A stretch of 64,000 nt of DNA from Phocaeicola faecium (GCF_014837055.1 NZ_JACSPQ010000053.1:62001-126000), one strand, 5' to 3'; numbered from the stretch's first letter, positions 29,701-36,986 are shown. Notes: generated by a model not told the origin, from the sequence alone. Translations and numbers: made by a program.

Positions 29701-29818
29701 CCGACGGATATTCACGTACACCGAGAGTGGTATAACCGATGAGTCCGAAAAGCAGGATAATAATCGTAAGTACGGTGGCCAACACCGGTCTTCGGATACT
29801 AAGTTCGGAGATATTCAT
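26783..29818 (-). CDS. RND efflux transporter, AcrB/MexB (HAE1) type
   Basis: A 1011-residue inner-membrane proton antiporter with the usual twelve membrane segments and two large periplasmic loops. It begins MNISELSIRRPVLATVLTI. The TM4 proton-relay motif is GLVVDDAIVMTENI with the paired Asp residues; the last block has GLVAKNGILIVEFANQ and RLRPILMTSAATILGLIPLA. The length is normal. It should export hydrophobic compounds such as drugs or bile acids, but the substrate cannot be read from sequence. It lies 12 bases after the adaptor gene. Confidence 0.94.
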   Translation of the reverse strand: MNISELSIRRPVLATVLTIIILLFGLIGYTTLGVREYPSVDNPIISVSCSYPGANAEVIENQITEPLEQNINGIPGIRSLSSVSQQGQSRITVEFELSVDLETAANDVRDKVSRAQRYLPRDCDPPTVSKADADASPILMVAIQSNTRSLLELSEIADLTVKEQLQTISDVSSVSIWGEKRYSMRLWLDPVKMAGYGITPVDVKNAIDEENLELPSGSIEGNTVELTLRTMGQMHTAKEFNNVIIKESNGRIIRFSDIGYAELGPADLKSYMKMNGVPMVGVVVIPQPGANHIEIADAVYERMTQIQKDLPDDVDYTYGFDNTRFIRASIAEVESTVYEAFVLVILIIFLFLRDWRVTLIPCIVIPVSLIGAFFVMYVAGFSINVLTMLAVVLSVGLVVDDAIVMTENIYIRIERGMKPFEAGIEGAKEIFFAVISTTITLAAVFLPIVFMEGTSGRLFREFSFVVAGSVIISAFAALTFTPMLATKMLRYREKQNWFYRKTEPFFEGMNRYYSQSLAYVLRHRFAAIPFTIVMLIIIAFLWNKIPSEMAPLEDRSQINIDTRAAEGASYEYIRDYTEEINQLVDSIIPDAAFVTARVSSGSGNIQITLKDIKERDYTQMEVAEQISQAIRKHTKARAFVRQQSSFGGRRSSMPVQYVLQSVSIEKLEKVLPEFLRQVYDNPVFQMADVNLKFTSPEMRVHINRDKAGTMGVSVRDIGETLQYGLSGQRMGYFYMNGKQYEILGQISRQQRNQPANIKSIYIRSDKGEMIQLDNLVEFVEAVAPPKLYHYNRFISATISAGLAEGKTIGQGLDEMDKIAANVLDDTFRTALSGDSKDYRESSSSLMFAFILALILIYLILAAQFESFKDPFIIMLTVPLAIAGALIFMYFGNITMNIFSQIGIIMLIGLVAKNGILIVEFANQKQEHGEEKMQAIRDAALQRLRPILMTSAATILGLIPLAFATGEGANQRIAMGTAVVGGMLVSTFLTMYIVPAIYSYISTNRQKKEKKA

Positions 29819-29830
29819 AAGCCACGCATA

Positions 29831-30913
29831 TTAATCGATTTTATCTATGATAACCGGCATACCCTGACGCAACTGCAAAGTACCGGAGGTGAGAATCGTA
29901 TCGCCCGCTGCCAGCCCACGTAAAATCTGTACTTCCGCATCGGTACGAATACCTATTTCTACATCTACCGGCTGAGCTACCCCCGAACGATAAATGAAAA
30001 CTTTATTCTTGCCCATTTCCGGCACTATGGCTTCGGAAGGAATGGCAATGGCATCAGCTATTTCCTGTTGTTTTAATTGGATATTTGCATAATGCCCCGG
30101 AAGCAGGCTGCCGCCCTCGTTAGGGTAAAGCGCCCGCACGGTCAATGTATGGGTTTCATCGTCAATGCGCGATTCGGTTGCATAGACCGTTGAGTTGAAA
30201 GAATCCAGATGTCCTTCGATTTCAAAAGAAAGATTGGTTCCTTTCTTTATCTGATGGGCATACCGTTCGGGGACATCAAACTCCACTTTCAGCGGGGTGA
30301 TTTTCGTCAATTTTGCGATTACCGTAGTAGGTGAAGCGTATGCTCCGACACTCACTTGGCGCAAACCGATAATGCCGTCGAACGGCGCACGAAGTTCCGT
30401 CATATCAATGCTGGCACGCACATTCTCTATATCGGCATGAAGTGTGGCAAGTTCGGTTTTTACCTGCTCATAAGCCTCCTTACTTACGGCGTCACGCTGA
30501 AGCAGTGCGTTCTGACGAAACACACGGTCTTCGGCAAGGGGCATTTGAGCTTCAAGCCGTTTCAGTTGGGCTTGTAGCTGACTGTCGTTCACCTTTGCCA
30601 ACAACTGTCCTTCGGTAACGAAGGTTCCTTCCTGAAAATTAATATCTATTATTTTCCCCGATGTTTCAAACGATAAATTCACTTCCTCGTCGGGCACGAG
30701 TCTACCGGTTACGAAAAGTTCTTCGGTCAGCAAGTGCGGCTTTATGATTTTCGCGTTTACATTCAATGCTTTCGATGAAGTTGATTCTCTCGGCAGCGAA
30801 CGTTCCGCCTCCGATAAATCTTCATTCTCTCTGGGTGTGAAAGTACGGATTCCCAATACGGCCAAACCAATTCCTATCACACCGATAATTCCCCATTTGA
30901 TGCGTTTGTCCAT
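29831..30913 (-). CDS. RND efflux periplasmic adaptor (MFP) subunit
   Basis: A 360-residue HlyD/AcrA-type adaptor with an N-terminal membrane anchor or signal (IKWGIIGVIGIGLAVLGIRTF). A lipoyl-like half motif (SGKIIDINFQEGTFVTEGQLLAKVND), a helical hairpin (residues about 105-165), the second lipoyl half (ELRAPFDGIIGLRQVSVGAYA) and beta-barrel and membrane-proximal domains follow in the usual order. It is the first gene of the adaptor-pump-channel operon. No local repressor gene is present; rsgA lies 27 bases upstream on the same strand. Confidence 0.93.
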   Translation of the reverse strand: MDKRIKWGIIGVIGIGLAVLGIRTFTPRENEDLSEAERSLPRESTSSKALNVNAKIIKPHLLTEELFVTGRLVPDEEVNLSFETSGKIIDINFQEGTFVTEGQLLAKVNDSQLQAQLKRLEAQMPLAEDRVFRQNALLQRDAVSKEAYEQVKTELATLHADIENVRASIDMTELRAPFDGIIGLRQVSVGAYASPTTVIAKLTKITPLKVEFDVPERYAHQIKKGTNLSFEIEGHLDSFNSTVYATESRIDDETHTLTVRALYPNEGGSLLPGHYANIQLKQQEIADAIAIPSEAIVPEMGKNKVFIYRSGVAQPVDVEIGIRTDAEVQILRGLAAGDTILTSGTLQLRQGMPVIIDKID

Positions 30914-30940
30914 GTGTTTTTCAGTGATTAATGTTTTGTG

Positions 30941-31876
30941 CTAATACGGAGCGCGGTATTTCCCTTCTTCTTTATCTTCCAGCATATTCAGGTAAGAGGC
31001 ATAGCGCGACTCGCTAATGTAATGTTTTTCCACCGCTTCGCGCACGGCGCAACCCGGCTCATGACGATGCGTGCAGTTATTGTATTTGCAGTTTGCCGAA
31101 AATTCAAATATTTCCCGGAAATAATGCCCCACCTCTTCTTCGTCCATATCAAACGTTCCAAATCCTTTGATTCCCGGCGTGTCGATAAGATAGCCTTCCT
31201 TATCTACCGGATACATCTCCGAAAAAGTAGTAGTATGCGTTCCCTTGTTATGGGCTGCCGAGATTTCTCCCGTTTTGAGCTGTTGTTCCGGAAGTATGGC
31301 ATTAATAAGTGTCGACTTTCCAACGCCCGAATTGCCTGAGAATAACGTAACCTTTCCTGCCAATGCTGCCTTGACAGCATCAATGCCCGTGTTATTTAAA
31401 GCCGAAACCTTGTAACAGGCATACCCAAGATGGGTATAAAGGTTAATTAATCCATCCAAGTAACGAGACTCGTCTTCGGTATATAAGTCTACTTTGTTGA
31501 AAACCAAACAAACAGGTATGCGATATGCCTCGGCTGTAGCAAGAAAACGGTCGATGAAGATGGTGGAAGTTTCAGGATAATTGATTGTAACAACCAGCAT
31601 ACACTGGTCTAAGTTGGCAGCAATGATGTGCGACTGCTTGGAGAGGTTGGAAGCCCGGCGTATAATGTAATTCTTGCGGTCTTCTATGGAAGTAATAAAA
31701 GCCGTACCCTCGGCATTGACCGAAATCGAAACCCGGTCGCCCACGGCAATAGGATTTGTACTGCGAATTTCCTTCAAACGGAAATTTCCCTTAATTTTAC
31801 ATTCTACCGTCCGTCCATCGTCGGTCTTTACTACATACCAACTTCCTGTATTTTTTATAACTAAACCTTTATCCAT
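30941..31876 (-). CDS. rsgA: ribosome small subunit biogenesis GTPase RsgA
   Basis: A 310-residue circularly permuted GTPase that checks late 30S subunit assembly. An N-terminal OB fold (VGDRVSISV) is followed by the G4 motif FNKVDL before the P-loop [15 protein letters not shown] and the G3 motif DTPGIKGFG, the order expected for the permuted fold. The C-terminal zinc site shows [14 protein letters not shown]. It is in the same direction as the efflux operon and only 27 bases from it, so read-through is possible. Confidence 0.95.
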   Translation of the reverse strand: MDKGLVIKNTGSWYVVKTDDGRTVECKIKGNFRLKEIRSTNPIAVGDRVSISVNAEGTAFITSIEDRKNYIIRRASNLSKQSHIIAANLDQCMLVVTINYPETSTIFIDRFLATAEAYRIPVCLVFNKVDLYTEDESRYLDGLINLYTHLGYACYKVSALNNTGIDAVKAALAGKVTLFSGNSGVGKSTLINAILPEQQLKTGEISAAHNKGTHTTTFSEMYPVDKEGYLIDTPGIKGFGTFDMDEEEVGHYFREIFEFSANCKYNNCTHRHEPGCAVREAVEKHYISESRYASYLNMLEDKEEGKYRAPY

Positions 31877-31974
31877 AAACTCTCTTTAAATTGAAAATAG
31901 AGAAACAAAAAACCCCCGCCTTGTTATACGGTTTCATATTTCCGCTTCTCCATTTCCAATTTCCAATCTTTACA

Positions 31975-32535
31975 TCATACAGTCATGATTTCCTTGTCTT
32001 TAGCTGCAAGCAAATCGTCTATTTGCTTGATATACTTGTCGTGAATTTTCTGCAATTTGGCTTCCGAGTTCTTCTGTTCGTCTTCCGGCATACCGTCTTT
32101 TACGGCTTTCTTCAGTGCGTCGATTGCATCACGGCGCGCATTACGAACACTCACTTTGGCTGTTTCACCTTCTGCCTTACACTGTTTTGCCAGTTGCTTG
32201 CGTCGTTCTTCGGTCAAAGGAGGAATCCCCAAGCGGATGATTTCACCGTTATTTTCCGGCATGATTCCCAGTTCAGAATCAATAATCGCCTTTTCAATGA
32301 CACGGAACATATTCTTATCCCACGGTTTAATGGCGATACTACGAGCGTCGGGCGTAGTAACTGCTGCCACATTATTGATAGGAACCATGCTTCCGTAAGA
32401 GTCTACACGAATTCCGTCCAGCAGGCGAACGTCGGCTTTTCCGGCACGAATGTGAGCCAATGATTCGTCTAAATACATGACTGCCATGTCCATTTTCTCT
32501 TCAGCTCCGCTGATAATCGTTTTTGAGTCTGCCAT
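31975..32535 (-). CDS. frr: ribosome recycling factor
   Basis: A 186-residue protein that, with EF-G, splits post-termination ribosomes. It starts [19 protein letters not shown] and carries [23 protein letters not shown], a conserved [19 protein letters not shown] and the C-terminal helices. I start at 32535 because a longer open frame to 32769 runs through the promoter and into a MITE-like repeat. It lies 98 bases upstream of rsgA on the same strand. Confidence 0.95.
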   Translation of the reverse strand: MADSKTIISGAEEKMDMAVMYLDESLAHIRAGKADVRLLDGIRVDSYGSMVPINNVAAVTTPDARSIAIKPWDKNMFRVIEKAIIDSELGIMPENNGEIIRLGIPPLTEERRKQLAKQCKAEGETAKVSVRNARRDAIDALKKAVKDGMPEDEQKNSEAKLQKIHDKYIKQIDDLLAAKDKEIMTV

Positions 32536-32588
32536 AATCAATATACTTGTTTGTTTTAAGTTTGTGCAAAATAAGGCTTTAATGTGAA

Positions 32589-32620
32589 CAAAAGTAAGCA
32601 ATCTTTTCCTCTCTTCCAAA
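32589..32620 (-). promoter_or_regulatory. promoter of frr
   Basis: On the minus strand TTTG (plus 32617-32620) is followed after 20 bases by TACTTTTG (plus 32589-32596), a full Bacteroidetes-type promoter 54 bases before the frr ATG. The MITE-like repeat begins 19 bases further upstream. Confidence 0.75.
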
Positions 32621-32638
32621 TATAATTCAAACCTATTA

Positions 32639-32832
32639 AGAAACTGTTTTGAATTTCTACAAAAAGTTTTTCTTAGCTTGATGTATCCGTTTTCGTGTGC
32701 GCTTTGGGCGATTTTTCGGTCTTTTCCACTTCTGTTCTTTGTCAGATAGCCCGCTATCTTCCTTATCACACAAGCGGAAATGCCTCAAAAAATCATCCCA
32801 AATCATCGCACGATAAATTCAAAACAGTTTCT
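32639..32832. mobile_element. MITE-like element, 194 bp
   Basis: Perfect 18-bp terminal inverted repeats, AGAAACTGTTTTGAATTT (32639-32656) and AAATTCAAAACAGTTTCT (32815-32832), bound 158 bases with no gene of their own. The inside contains short open frames on both strands, which I believe recur as short 'hypothetical proteins' in Bacteroides genomes; that recollection is unverified. No clear target-site duplication is visible (left flank ...CTATTA, right flank AAAATT...). It sits just upstream of the frr promoter. Confidence 0.75.
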
Positions 32833-32885
32833 AAAATTTTCCGCTTGCGGAAGCATAAGCCGAAATTATCCGCCGTTATACCCCG

Positions 32886-32975
32886 AAAAACGCTACCGTT
32901 AGCGTTGGCCAACTCATGCGGTAGCGTTGACCGATTCTACCCATAGCGTTGACCGGTTCTATGGGTAGCGTTTTT
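32886..32975 (+). repeat. dispersed hairpin repeat, copy 5 (best-formed)
   Basis: Module A pairs AACGCTACCG with CGGTAGCGTT; module B pairs TCTACCCATAG with CTATGGGTAG. The outermost 13 bases GAAAAACGCTACC are exactly complementary to GGTAGCGTTTTTC at the other end, so one long hairpin or two tandem hairpins could form. The right flank 32976-33015 (GGCTTCTGACCAAGTCGGAT onward) is shared with the copies at 50907 and, reversed, 23216. A hairpin TTCCGC-TT-GCGGAA lies at 32839-32852. The gap 32536-33065 between divergent genes holds a promoter for each side, the MITE and this repeat. Confidence 0.9.
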
Positions 32976-33014
32976 CAGGCTTCTGACCAAGTCGGATAAA
33001 GTTTGAACAAGCTC

Positions 33015-33045
33015 TTTGTACACATCCCCTAAATGGTTATCTTTG
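33015..33045 (+). promoter_or_regulatory. promoter of the histidine phosphatase gene
   Basis: TTTG (33015-33018), 19 bases, then TATCTTTG (33038-33045): an exact match to the Bacteroidetes consensus, 20 bases before the chosen ATG. Confidence 0.8.
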
Positions 33046-33065
33046 TGAGAATAAATGTCAGACGA

Positions 33066-33584
33066 ATGATTACACTTTATTTAGCCCGTCACGGGCAGAC
33101 GGAAGAAAATCTGAACCACATTTTTCAGGGACATTTACCCGGAACGTTAACAGAGACAGGGAAATGTCAGGCAAAGGAAATGGGACGGAAATTGAAAGAT
33201 ATAAGTTTGGATGCAATTATCAGCAGCGATCTGAAGCGGGTAACAGATACCGTTTCGCTTGCCGTGGGATATCGGGGGCTGCCGTGGGAACAAACACCGT
33301 TGCTGCGTGAGATTGATTGGGGAAGCTGGACCGGCTTGTCGCTGAACTCTGTGGAGCTGAACAATCCGCCTGCCGATGCCGAAACGCGCGAGATGTTGTA
33401 TGCCCGTGCCGGACGCTTTTTGGATTACTTAAAACAACATTACGAGGGGAAACGGGTGCTTGTAGTAGCTCACGGACAAATAAACCGTTCTATCGAAGCA
33501 CATATTCTCGGCATAAAAGCAGACGCATTACGCAGTATCGGTCACATGCAGAATGCCGAAGTACGCCGTTTTGAAATTATGTAA
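33066..33584 (+). CDS. histidine phosphatase family protein (CobC/GpmB-like)
   Basis: A 172-residue phosphatase of the phosphoglycerate-mutase-like superfamily. The N-terminal catalytic motif LARHGQTEEN (His near residue 8) and the later VVAHGQINR give the two histidines, with the acid in REIDWGSWTG. The substrate is unknown; alpha-ribazole phosphatase or a broad phosphatase are both possible. I start at 33066, since an upstream ATG at 33033 lies in the promoter. Single gene. Confidence 0.88.
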   Translation: MITLYLARHGQTEENLNHIFQGHLPGTLTETGKCQAKEMGRKLKDISLDAIISSDLKRVTDTVSLAVGYRGLPWEQTPLLREIDWGSWTGLSLNSVELNNPPADAETREMLYARAGRFLDYLKQHYEGKRVLVVAHGQINRSIEAHILGIKADALRSIGHMQNAEVRRFEIM

Positions 33585-33606
33585 TAGTCAGAACGCTTAC
33601 TGACTA

Positions 33607-34572
33607 TTACACTTTTTCTTTTTTATTCTCTTTCGATGCTTTGACCGATTCTTCAAGAAAAGCTGCTTCTTCTGCTTCGCTGATAATACGCTCTACGTCA
33701 TCATACTTTTCTGCAGTTTTTTTGCTTTCCAACAGTTCTTCCCGAACGGTTTCTTCCTGCTGGGGCATTCCATCGGCTTCAGTCTTTGCTTCCTGCGCCT
33801 GTTCGCGTTCAGCCTTTGCCGCAAAAATGGCATCGATGAATTGCGGGTCGCTTTTAATTTTCGATAACGTTTCACGGGCAGCCTCCTGCTGCGATTCTTT
33901 CTTGGAATAACCTTTTCCGGAACCTGCGGGGATGTTTTCTACCGTTATTTGAGTCTCGAACGTGGGGTTTTGGTCTGCATCTACTGACTGGTCCAGCAAA
34001 TTAAATTCTATCTCAAATTTATTTTTCTGACTCCATTCTATCAGCTTCGACTTAAAATTAACCTCTTTACGTGAAATTTTTTCCAGATTCAAATAGCGGT
34101 CGATAATACGTTCTTCCATGAACTTTTTACACACCCGATAGCCTCTGTCTAAATAAATTGCTCCAATAAGGGCTTCGAAAGCATTGCCACACATATAACT
34201 GTTATGCGAAGACTGCTTCGTGGCATACTTAATCAGTTTATTCAACCCTATTTCTACGGCTACACGATTGAGCGTTTCGCGCTGAACGATTTTAGAACGG
34301 GTATTCGTCAGAAAGCCCTCGCGTTTACCTTCGAAATGCTTATAAACGATATCGGCTACAATGGCATCGAGGATGGCGTCGCCTAGAAATTCCAGCCGCT
34401 CGTTGTTCAGCAGCCGGCCTTTTTCTTTAATCGATGAAGACCTGTGCAGCAAAGCCTGCTGGTAAATCTCGATATTTCTGGGATAAAATCCCAACATCCT
34501 ATAAAAACAAAGATAAGACTCCTTATCTTTTCGGAAAAGGAGTCTTATCTTATCTATTATATTACAAACCAC
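33607..34572 (-). CDS. rnc: ribonuclease III
   Basis: A double-strand RNA endonuclease. The signature NNERLEFLGDAILDAIVADIV carries the catalytic Glu/Asp set, then GNAFEALIGAIYLDRGYR, and a dsRNA-binding domain ends in GSGKGYSKKESQQEAARETL. A 65-residue acidic tail (EREQAQEAKTEADG) follows. I choose the GTG at 34572, just after the fabF stop, because it gives the start VCNIIDKIRLLFRKD, like the N termini I recall from Bacteroides. The ATG at 34605 would overlap fabF, and the ATG at 34497 would lose this block. A strong terminator-like hairpin lies inside the first codons. Confidence 0.9.
   Translation of the reverse strand: MVCNIIDKIRLLFRKDKESYLCFYRMLGFYPRNIEIYQQALLHRSSSIKEKGRLLNNERLEFLGDAILDAIVADIVYKHFEGKREGFLTNTRSKIVQRETLNRVAVEIGLNKLIKYATKQSSHNSYMCGNAFEALIGAIYLDRGYRVCKKFMEERIIDRYLNLEKISRKEVNFKSKLIEWSQKNKFEIEFNLLDQSVDADQNPTFETQITVENIPAGSGKGYSKKESQQEAARETLSKIKSDPQFIDAIFAAKAEREQAQEAKTEADGMPQQEETVREELLESKKTAEKYDDVERIISEAEEAAFLEESVKASKENKKEKV
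34505..34551 (-). terminator. terminator/attenuator hairpin inside the rnc 5' coding region
   Basis: A perfect 15-bp inverted repeat, AAGATAAGACTCCTT (34510-34524) and AAGGAGTCTTATCTT (34537-34551), with a 12-base loop. Read on the minus strand it is followed by TGTTTTTAT. It begins about 24 bases after the fabF stop and codes for rnc residues near IRLLFRKDKESYL. It looks like a Rho-independent terminator for acpP-fabF that doubles as rnc coding sequence. Confidence 0.75.
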
Positions 34573-34574
34573 GG

Positions 34575-35840
34575 TTATTCGGCGTATTTTTTCATGATTA
34601 CACATGCGTTGTGTCCGCCAAAACCAAAGGTATTGCTCAATGCGGCACGAACGGTACGTTTTTGAGCCTCGTTGAAAGTGAAGTTCAGGTTATAATCAAT
34701 ATTTTCATCGTTATCCCCTTCTTCGTGATTGATAGTCGGAGGCACAATATCGTTCTTTACAGACAATACGCAAGCAATAGCTTCTACCGCTCCGGCAGCT
34801 CCCAACAGGTGTCCAGTCATTGACTTCGTAGAACTGATGTTCAGTTTATAAGCATAGTCTCCGAACAATGCTTGGATGGCTTTCACCTCAGATATATCAC
34901 CTACCGGTGTAGAAGTTCCGTGTACATTAATATAGTCGATGTCTTCCGGTTTCATTCCGGCATCTTCCAATGCATTCGACATAACCAACTTAGCTCCCAA
35001 ACCTTCTGGATGAGAAGCCGTGATATGATAAGCATCGGCAGAAGCTCCCGTACCGGCCAATTCGGCATATATTTTTGCACCGCGCGCTTTGGCATGTTCT
35101 AATTCTTCCAGAATCAGGCATCCGGCTCCTTCTCCCATCACAAAACCGTCGCGGCTTGCGCTAAACGGACGTGAAGCATGAGTGGGGTCGTCATTGCGGG
35201 TAGACAAAGCATTCATGGAGTTAAATCCTCCCACACCTGCCGGGAAAATAGTAGCTTCAGCTCCTCCTGCCAAGATAATGTTAGCTTTGCCCAAACGAAT
35301 CAAATCGAATGCTGCGCCAATGGCATTAGATGATGAAGCACAAGCCGAGGTTGTGGTGAAGTTAGGTCCATGAAAACCGTATATCATTGAGATATGTCCG
35401 GCTGCAATGTCGGCAATCATTTTCGGGATAAAGAAAGGATTGAATCGCGGCCCGATGGTATCTTTCGTCTGCGCATAATTCAGCACTTCTTCTTCAAACG
35501 TATGAAGACCTCCGATGCCGACACCATAGATAACTCCGACTCTGTTTAAATCTTCTTTTTCAACGTCAATGCCGGAATCCGCTACGGCTTCTTTGGCAGC
35601 CACAATTGCGTACTGCGTATAAAGGTCCATCTTGCGAGCCTCTTTTCGGTCAATAAAATCATTGGCATTGAATCCTTTTACCTCGCAAGCGAATTGCGTT
35701 TTAAATTTTGACGCATCAAAATGAGTAATAGGTCCTGCCCCGCTCACTCCGTTTACAAGGTTGTTCCAAAATTCCGGAACCGTATTACCAACCGGAGTCA
35801 ACGCGCCAAGACCCGTTACTACTACTCTTTTTAATTCCAT
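34575..35840 (-). CDS. fabF: beta-ketoacyl-ACP synthase II
   Basis: A 421-residue condensing enzyme of fatty-acid elongation. It starts MELKRVVVTGLGALTPVGN; the active-site Cys lies in TTSACASSSNAIG, and the two histidines in NVHGTSTPVGD and STKSMTGHLLGAAG. The ATG at 35840 is preferred, because a longer frame runs back into acpP. It lies 13 bases after acpP, and the two are co-transcribed with rnc behind the nested hairpin. Confidence 0.95.
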   Translation of the reverse strand: MELKRVVVTGLGALTPVGNTVPEFWNNLVNGVSGAGPITHFDASKFKTQFACEVKGFNANDFIDRKEARKMDLYTQYAIVAAKEAVADSGIDVEKEDLNRVGVIYGVGIGGLHTFEEEVLNYAQTKDTIGPRFNPFFIPKMIADIAAGHISMIYGFHGPNFTTTSACASSSNAIGAAFDLIRLGKANIILAGGAEATIFPAGVGGFNSMNALSTRNDDPTHASRPFSASRDGFVMGEGAGCLILEELEHAKARGAKIYAELAGTGASADAYHITASHPEGLGAKLVMSNALEDAGMKPEDIDYINVHGTSTPVGDISEVKAIQALFGDYAYKLNISSTKSMTGHLLGAAGAVEAIACVLSVKNDIVPPTINHEEGDNDENIDYNLNFTFNEAQKRTVRAALSNTFGFGGHNACVIMKKYAE

Positions 35841-35853
35841 AAGAGAAATTAAA

Positions 35854-36090
35854 TTATTTTGCGTTAGCTTCAATGTAGGAAATAGCGTCGCCTACAGTTT
35901 GGATTTTTTCTGCCTGATCGTCAGGAATAGAGATACCGAATTCTTTTTCAAATTCCATAATCAATTCTACGGTATCCAAAGAGTCTGCACCCAAATCGTT
36001 AGTGAAACTTGCGGTAGGTACTACTTCTGATTCTTCTACGCCCAATTTATCAACGATAATTTTCTGTACTTTTGATGCGATTTCAGACAT
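35854..36090 (-). CDS. acpP: acyl carrier protein
   Basis: A 78-residue acidic protein that carries growing acyl chains. The phosphopantetheine site is the Ser of [16 protein letters not shown] (about residue 37). The size is typical. It is first in acpP-fabF-rnc, with its own promoter about 50 bases upstream. Confidence 0.97.
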   Translation of the reverse strand: MSEIASKVQKIIVDKLGVEESEVVPTASFTNDLGADSLDTVELIMEFEKEFGISIPDDQAEKIQTVGDAISYIEANAK

Positions 36091-36141
36091 AATTCTAATT
36101 TTTTAAGTTTATAAATAAATAAATTATTGATTTTTTCGGTG

Positions 36142-36173
36142 CAAAGGAATAAATATTTCTCGTCTTAACCAAA
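36142..36173 (-). promoter_or_regulatory. promoter of acpP
   Basis: On the minus strand TTTG (plus 36170-36173), 20 bases, then TTCCTTTG (plus 36142-36149), a 7/8 match to TAnnTTTG, with a leader of about 45 bases to acpP. Confidence 0.7.
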
Positions 36174-36316
36174 TATTCAAGCAAATAAATGTATTTTCTT
36201 TGCACATTTTTATAGATAGTGTGCAGAAAAATAAGACTTGATTGCCTTAAAACGCACCGGGAACAGTCGGGGTATTTCCTTCAGGCTGTCAACTCTCTCC
36301 CCACACAGGCAATCCG

Positions 36317-36405
36317 AAAAATACCTATCCGTAGCATCGAAGGAAACAACGAGATAAACCTCAAGACGTTAACAGTAGTGCAAACCAACGCTATCCATAG
36401 AAATT
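36317..36405. repeat. degenerate dispersed repeat (copy 6)
   Basis: Fragments ACCTATCCGTAGC and CAACGCTATCCATAG recall module B of the dispersed element, but pairing is mostly lost. Apart from this, the gap 36174-36460 shows nothing that I recognise. Confidence 0.35.
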
Positions 36406-36493
36406 CCGCCCTCGCTTTCGTAAGGTTTTAATCAGTAAATATACATGAAAACTCTTAATCTATGTTATAAAACACAATTTTTAGGAGGAAACA

Positions 36494-36524
36494 CTTGTCA
36501 GTTTACAAAAAGTCCGTATCTTTG
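36494..36524 (+). promoter_or_regulatory. promoter of the left small-RNA unit
   Basis: CTTG (36494-36497), 19 bases, then TATCTTTG (36517-36524). An AT-rich word ATGTTATAAAACAC at 36462-36475 is also shared with the right unit. Confidence 0.7.
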
Positions 36525-36530
36525 CATCGT

Positions 36531-36593
36531 GTTTTTCATAGTATTAGATTTTAAGGTTAACAAAGGTTGGAGTACAGCGGTACTCCTTTTTTT
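36531..36593 (+). ncRNA. small RNA candidate, left copy of an inverted pair
   Basis: A short unit with its own promoter, about 40 bases of body containing GGTTAACAAAGGTTGG, and a terminator hairpin GGAGTAC (36569-36575)/GTACTCC (36580-36586) followed by seven Ts. It contains no convincing open frame. The unit at 36888-36949 is nearly identical and points the other way. The body resembles a multi-copy small RNA that I remember from Bacteroides genomes, but I cannot confirm the family here. Confidence 0.65.
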
Positions 36594-36646
36594 ATGCCTT
36601 CAATTCAGATTGTCAAGAAAAAAGTTAGAGAAAAAGTTTTCCAAAA

Positions 36647-36678
36647 TTTGTGAGTATCGGAAAAATGACTTACCTTTG
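36647..36678 (+). promoter_or_regulatory. promoter of tRNA-Leu
   Basis: TTTG (36647-36650), 20 bases, then TACCTTTG (36671-36678), 23 bases before the tRNA. Confidence 0.8.
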
Positions 36679-36701
36679 CACCGCAATTAAGCGAAACAGT
36701 T

Positions 36702-36785
36702 GCCCAGATGGCGGAATCGGTAGACGCGCTGGTCTCAAACACCAGTGGAGTAACATCCATCCCGGTTCGACCCCGGGTCTGGGTA
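36702..36785 (+). tRNA. tRNA-Leu (CAA)
   Basis: An 84-base class II tRNA. The acceptor GCCCAGA pairs with TCTGGGT (one G-T pair). The anticodon stem CTGGT/ACCAG encloses CTCAAAC, giving anticodon CAA. A long variable arm (TGGAGTAACATCCA) and a T arm with GGTTCGACCCC follow. CCA is not encoded. It has its own promoter and a 17-bp terminator hairpin, and it sits in the middle of an inverted repeat. Confidence 0.95.
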
Positions 36786-36789
36786 CGAA

Positions 36790-36831
36790 GAAATCGGCTG
36801 AGTATTTTATAACCAATACTCAGCCGATTTC
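36790..36831 (+). terminator. terminator after tRNA-Leu
   Basis: GAAATCGGCTGAGTATT (36790-36806) pairs perfectly with AATACTCAGCCGATTTC (36815-36831), followed by a T-rich tail. Confidence 0.85.
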
Positions 36832-36887
36832 ATTTTATTATTTTATCCTACATATCCTGATACAGACAAATAGAAAAGTCAGGGCAT

Positions 36888-36949
36888 AAAAAAAGGAGTA
36901 CCGCTGTACTCCAACCTTTGTTAACCTTAAATCTAATACTATGAAAAAC
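36888..36949 (-). ncRNA. small RNA candidate, right copy of an inverted pair
   Basis: The mirror image of 36531-36593, with one base missing in the body. Reading leftward it has a promoter at 36956-36986, the same GGTTAACAAAGGTTGG core, the same GGAGTAC/GTACTCC hairpin and seven Ts (A run at 36888-36894). It would be transcribed toward tRNA-Leu and stop about 57 bases before the tRNA terminator. Confidence 0.65.
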
Positions 36950-36955
36950 ACGATG

Positions 36956-36986
36956 CAAAGATACGGACTTTTGGCGATGACGCAAA
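36956..36986 (-). promoter_or_regulatory. promoter of the right small-RNA unit
   Basis: On the minus strand TTTG (plus 36983-36986), 19 bases, then TATCTTTG (plus 36956-36963): a perfect consensus match. Confidence 0.8.

Noticed and set aside
31975-32769. Frr with a 78-residue N-terminal extension
   Set aside because: The extension is encoded by the promoter region and the MITE-like element; the normal Frr start is at 32535.
34497-34605. Alternative rnc starts at 34605 or 34497
   Set aside because: The first overlaps fabF and adds residues unlike RNase III. The second removes the IRLLFRKD block that I recall as conserved. The GTG at 34572 fits best, although this is not proven.
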